Positions 61,739-64,000 of a stretch of 64,000 nucleotides of DNA are shown here, one piece after another (the first letter of the stretch is position 1; each line of letters starts with the position of its first letter). The stretch lies in NCBI GenBank assembly GCA_029269725.1, contig JARJHS010000002.1, positions 310,001 to 374,000 on the forward strand, written 5' to 3'. Source of the DNA: Pollutibacter soli. GTDB taxonomy: Bacteria; Bacteroidota; Bacteroidia; Chitinophagales; Chitinophagaceae. Made by a program: the position numbers and the translations under genes. The notes beneath the pieces are model-generated. The model was given only the letters and a program-made list of their open reading frames with translations, was not told where the DNA came from and made no database searches.

Positions 61739-63256
61739 ATGGCATCGCTTAAAGTTTATAACTCACTCACCAGGGCTAAAGAAACATTCGAAAGTATAAC
61801 TCCGGGGCATATCGGGATGTATGTGTGCGGACCCACGGTAAGCGGTGAAAGCCATCTCGGTCATGCACGGCCATTCATCACTTTTGATATTTTCTATCGC
61901 TATTTCATGAGCCTTGGTTACAAGGTGCGTTATGTGAGGAACATTACAGACGCCGGACATTTTGAAGAGGAGGGCAGGGAGGCAGAAGATAAAATCGCAA
62001 AGAAAGCAATCCTGGAAAAACTGGAACCAATGGAATTGGTACAGAAGTATACCAATCTTTTCCATTGGGCGATGCACCAGTTCAATAATCTTGATCCAAC
62101 CATCGAGCCAACTGCAACGGGTCATATTGTTGAACAGATTGTAATGATTGAAAAGATCATTGCTGCCGGATACGCATATGTAGTCAACGGTTCGGTATAT
62201 TTTGATGTCGACAAATACCATTCAGATTATGGTGATAAAGGAATGCCGTATGGAATATTAAGCGGACGCATACTCGAAGACCAGCTGGAAACAACAAGAG
62301 ACCTGGATGGCCAGGATGAAAAACACAGTAAGGCTGATTTCGCGCTCTGGAAACATGCTGCTCCTGAACATATTATGCGCTGGCAAAGCCCCTGGGGAGA
62401 AGGATTTCCGGGATGGCATATCGAATGTTCTGCAATGAGTACCAAGTACCTGGGCGGTCAGTTTGATATACATGGCGGTGGAATGGATCTGCAGTTTCCG
62501 CATCATGAATGCGAGATTGCGCAGAGCGCTGTATGCAATCATGAAATCCCTGCACGATACTGGTTGCATAATAACATGATCACCATTAACGGAAAGAAGA
62601 TGGGAAAGAGTTATAACAACGTGATTAAGCTCACTGAACTTTTTTCAGGTTCTCATCCGCTGTTATCGCAGGCCTTCAGTCCGATGACAATCAGATTCTT
62701 TCTTTTACAAACCCATTACCGCAGTACCCTGGATTTCAGTAATGAAGCATTAATTGCCGCGGAAAAAGGATTAAGAAGGGTGTGGGATGCTTTTCAGAAA
62801 TTGAATAAACTGGAGTATACCACTACTGAAGATGAGAAACTGATCGATCAGGAACTCAGTGCCAATACCACCCGTTTGCTTAATGAAATGGATGAGTTTA
62901 TGGCTGATGATTTTAACACAGCGAAGGTGCTGGCAAATATATTCGAACTTGTTCCGCTGATCAATTCGATACGTGACAAACAGGTAGCCGTAACAGTGAT
63001 ACCAATAAGTCTTTTTGAAAAACTGAAGTCGCAATTCAAAAAATACCTGGTGGAAATTTTCGGATTGAAGGATGAACTGCAGCAGGAAAGCAATAAGCTG
63101 GATGCGGTATTGCAATTACTTGCCGACATCAGGAGTGAAGCAAAACTTCGAAAAGATTTTACAACTTCAGATAAGATCAGGAATCAGTTGCTGGGAATGG
63201 GTATCCAGATGAAGGATGAGAAGGGCGGCGGAGTGAGTTGGACGATTGAGAAGTAA
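61739..63256 (+). CDS. cysS: Cysteinyl-tRNA synthetase
   Basis: A 505-residue class I synthetase: [16 protein letters not shown] carries the zinc Cys and the HIGH-type motif (HLGH), WHIECSAMS the second zinc Cys, and KMGKS stands in place of KMSKS. The C-terminal DALR-type domain ends [28 protein letters not shown], typical for CysS. It charges tRNA-Cys. Confidence 0.95.
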   Translation: MASLKVYNSLTRAKETFESITPGHIGMYVCGPTVSGESHLGHARPFITFDIFYRYFMSLGYKVRYVRNITDAGHFEEEGREAEDKIAKKAILEKLEPMELVQKYTNLFHWAMHQFNNLDPTIEPTATGHIVEQIVMIEKIIAAGYAYVVNGSVYFDVDKYHSDYGDKGMPYGILSGRILEDQLETTRDLDGQDEKHSKADFALWKHAAPEHIMRWQSPWGEGFPGWHIECSAMSTKYLGGQFDIHGGGMDLQFPHHECEIAQSAVCNHEIPARYWLHNNMITINGKKMGKSYNNVIKLTELFSGSHPLLSQAFSPMTIRFFLLQTHYRSTLDFSNEALIAAEKGLRRVWDAFQKLNKLEYTTTEDEKLIDQELSANTTRLLNEMDEFMADDFNTAKVLANIFELVPLINSIRDKQVAVTVIPISLFEKLKSQFKKYLVEIFGLKDELQQESNKLDAVLQLLADIRSEAKLRKDFTTSDKIRNQLLGMGIQMKDEKGGGVSWTIEK

Positions 63257-63325
63257 ATAGTAAGTACTAAGTAGGAAGAAGTAAGAAGGAGATTAAAGTT
63301 GAAGGTTTAAAGTGATAGGTTGTAA
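63257..63325. repeat. Heptad repeat after cysS (AAGTA type)
   Basis: TAGTAAG TACTAAG TAGGAAG AAG-type units with a 7-bp period fill the first part of the gap between cysS and the convergent glycosyltransferase; the remaining 110 bp show nothing I recognise. Confidence 0.65.
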
Positions 63326-63442
63326 GTGATCTGCTGCTAGATCCGGATTCATTTAATACGATGACGAGTGTAACGTGCACGTTCCGGATAATTGCTTCAA
63401 GAACCCGATTGCTCTATAGGTGCGCCAGGGAATTGCTGATAA

Positions 63443-64000
63443 TCATCCGGCTTGTAATGACTGCATAATAATGGATTCCGCCTGCTCGACCCAACGATGA
63501 TATTCCGGTGATTGTTGATTATGGTTTGGGATGTACTGGATTAGTTTACTGAGATCAAAATGATCTGCACGAATCCCTGCGCCATTTTTTTGTGCATCTG
63601 CTGCATTGCAGCATTGCTCAAACTGTCCTTCTACAGGCACCATCATCACAGGTTTGGAAAGATACATTGCTTCACAAACCGATTCAAAGCCTGCCGTAGT
63701 TGCCATCGCATTACAACTGGCCATCATCTCCATAAATTTCCTGTCATTCAAAGAATGAAATGAAAGCGTTTCATCATAAATCCATTCGCCTTTGTGATCG
63801 TTCTTCAATTGATTGCAATCCATGAAACAATGGATGCTGATTTCCGGATGTTGCTTGTGCCATTCAATGATTTGATTTTTATATCCGCTGTTGACAAGAT
63901 ATACAAGAATGAAATTCTCCTTCCCTGGACTCATTTTTCTTATCGCGGTGCGCAATACAGGGGGGATAACGATGATCTGTTCCGAAATCGAGGAAGGAAG
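63443..64000 (-). CDS. Glycosyltransferase C-terminal part, 5' end beyond the window
   Basis: The frame is open to the right edge (186 codons with the stop), so the N-terminal half is missing. ENFILVYLVNSGYKNQIIEW and ATTAGFESVCEAMYLSKPVMMVPVEGQFEQCCNAADAQKNGAGI are the sugar-nucleotide side of a GT-B transferase related to MurG-like enzymes. The acceptor is unknown. A similar gene lies at 37868. Confidence 0.78.
   Translation of the reverse strand, partial: LPSSISEQIIVIPPVLRTAIRKMSPGKENFILVYLVNSGYKNQIIEWHKQHPEISIHCFMDCNQLKNDHKGEWIYDETLSFHSLNDRKFMEMMASCNAMATTAGFESVCEAMYLSKPVMMVPVEGQFEQCCNAADAQKNGAGIRADHFDLSKLIQYIPNHNQQSPEYHRWVEQAESIIMQSLQAG

Overview
The window is chromosomal DNA of a Bacteroidota bacterium, most like the family Chitinophagaceae. 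The grounds are: promoter -7 elements of the TAnnTTTG type in front of many genes; Bacteroidota families such as DUF4834, DUF6371, GH3-like proteins, a long PurF paralogue and tandem amidohydrolases; a Bacteroidota-type tyrosine recombinase; and the rimP-nusA-infB core operon. Genus and species cannot be told from the sequence alone.

Region 1 (1-7763) is one end of an integrated element. A tyrosine integrase, a small excisionase-like HTH protein, a D5-type primase-helicase, a Toprim-like DUF6371 protein and a conserved hypothetical gene lie in one minus-strand block. After a terminator comes a cargo pair: a membrane-anchored DUF3883 (PD-(D/E)XK-like) protein and an SF1 helicase that runs off the left edge. 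I read this pair as a candidate antiphage system. The element ends beside a 3' fragment of tRNA-Asn(GTT), a plausible attachment site. Directly outside it are two tandem copies of a unit made of tRNA-Asn 3' fragment, terminator and GIY-YIG nuclease gene; the second tRNA fragment carries an 18-bp palindrome in place of six bases.

Region 2 (8661-12528) is an arsenic operon: ArsR, ArsM, a 66-residue cysteine-containing protein, an ACR3 arsenite pump and a metallophosphoesterase. Two near-identical 16-bp operator candidates sit before arsR and before arsM. A small ABM-like protein follows.

Region 3 (12730-19712) holds a membrane AraC regulator, a PQQ-type sugar dehydrogenase with an NTF2-like N-terminus, a di-heme cytochrome c peroxidase with a SUOX-like protein, a ModE-like regulator with a ModE-box-like site between it and that pair, a GT39 enzyme and a Rieske protein.

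Region 4 (19715-41701) is mostly housekeeping: HflX, an outer membrane barrel, a CAT-anticodon tRNA, a HAD phosphatase, rimP-nusA-infB, a SurA-like chaperone, PurF, a SixA phosphatase, two amidohydrolase-like proteins, an EamA transporter, a MurG-like glycosyltransferase, a small lipoprotein, an aminotransferase and YceI.

Region 5 (41772-64000) holds MsrB, adenylate kinase, a decayed gene, PaaZ with an enoyl-CoA hydratase, beta-carbonic anhydrase with SulP, FabG, a GH3 protein, LptB, MetF, a periplasmic PPIase with a thioredoxin-like lipid-envelope-type protein, RlmD, two rhomboids (the second lacking the catalytic serine), an EEP-family protein, CysS and a glycosyltransferase cut by the right edge. 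Intergenic regions across the window carry degenerate tandem repeats with a 7-bp period, of several unrelated sequence types, and long inverted repeats between convergent genes.
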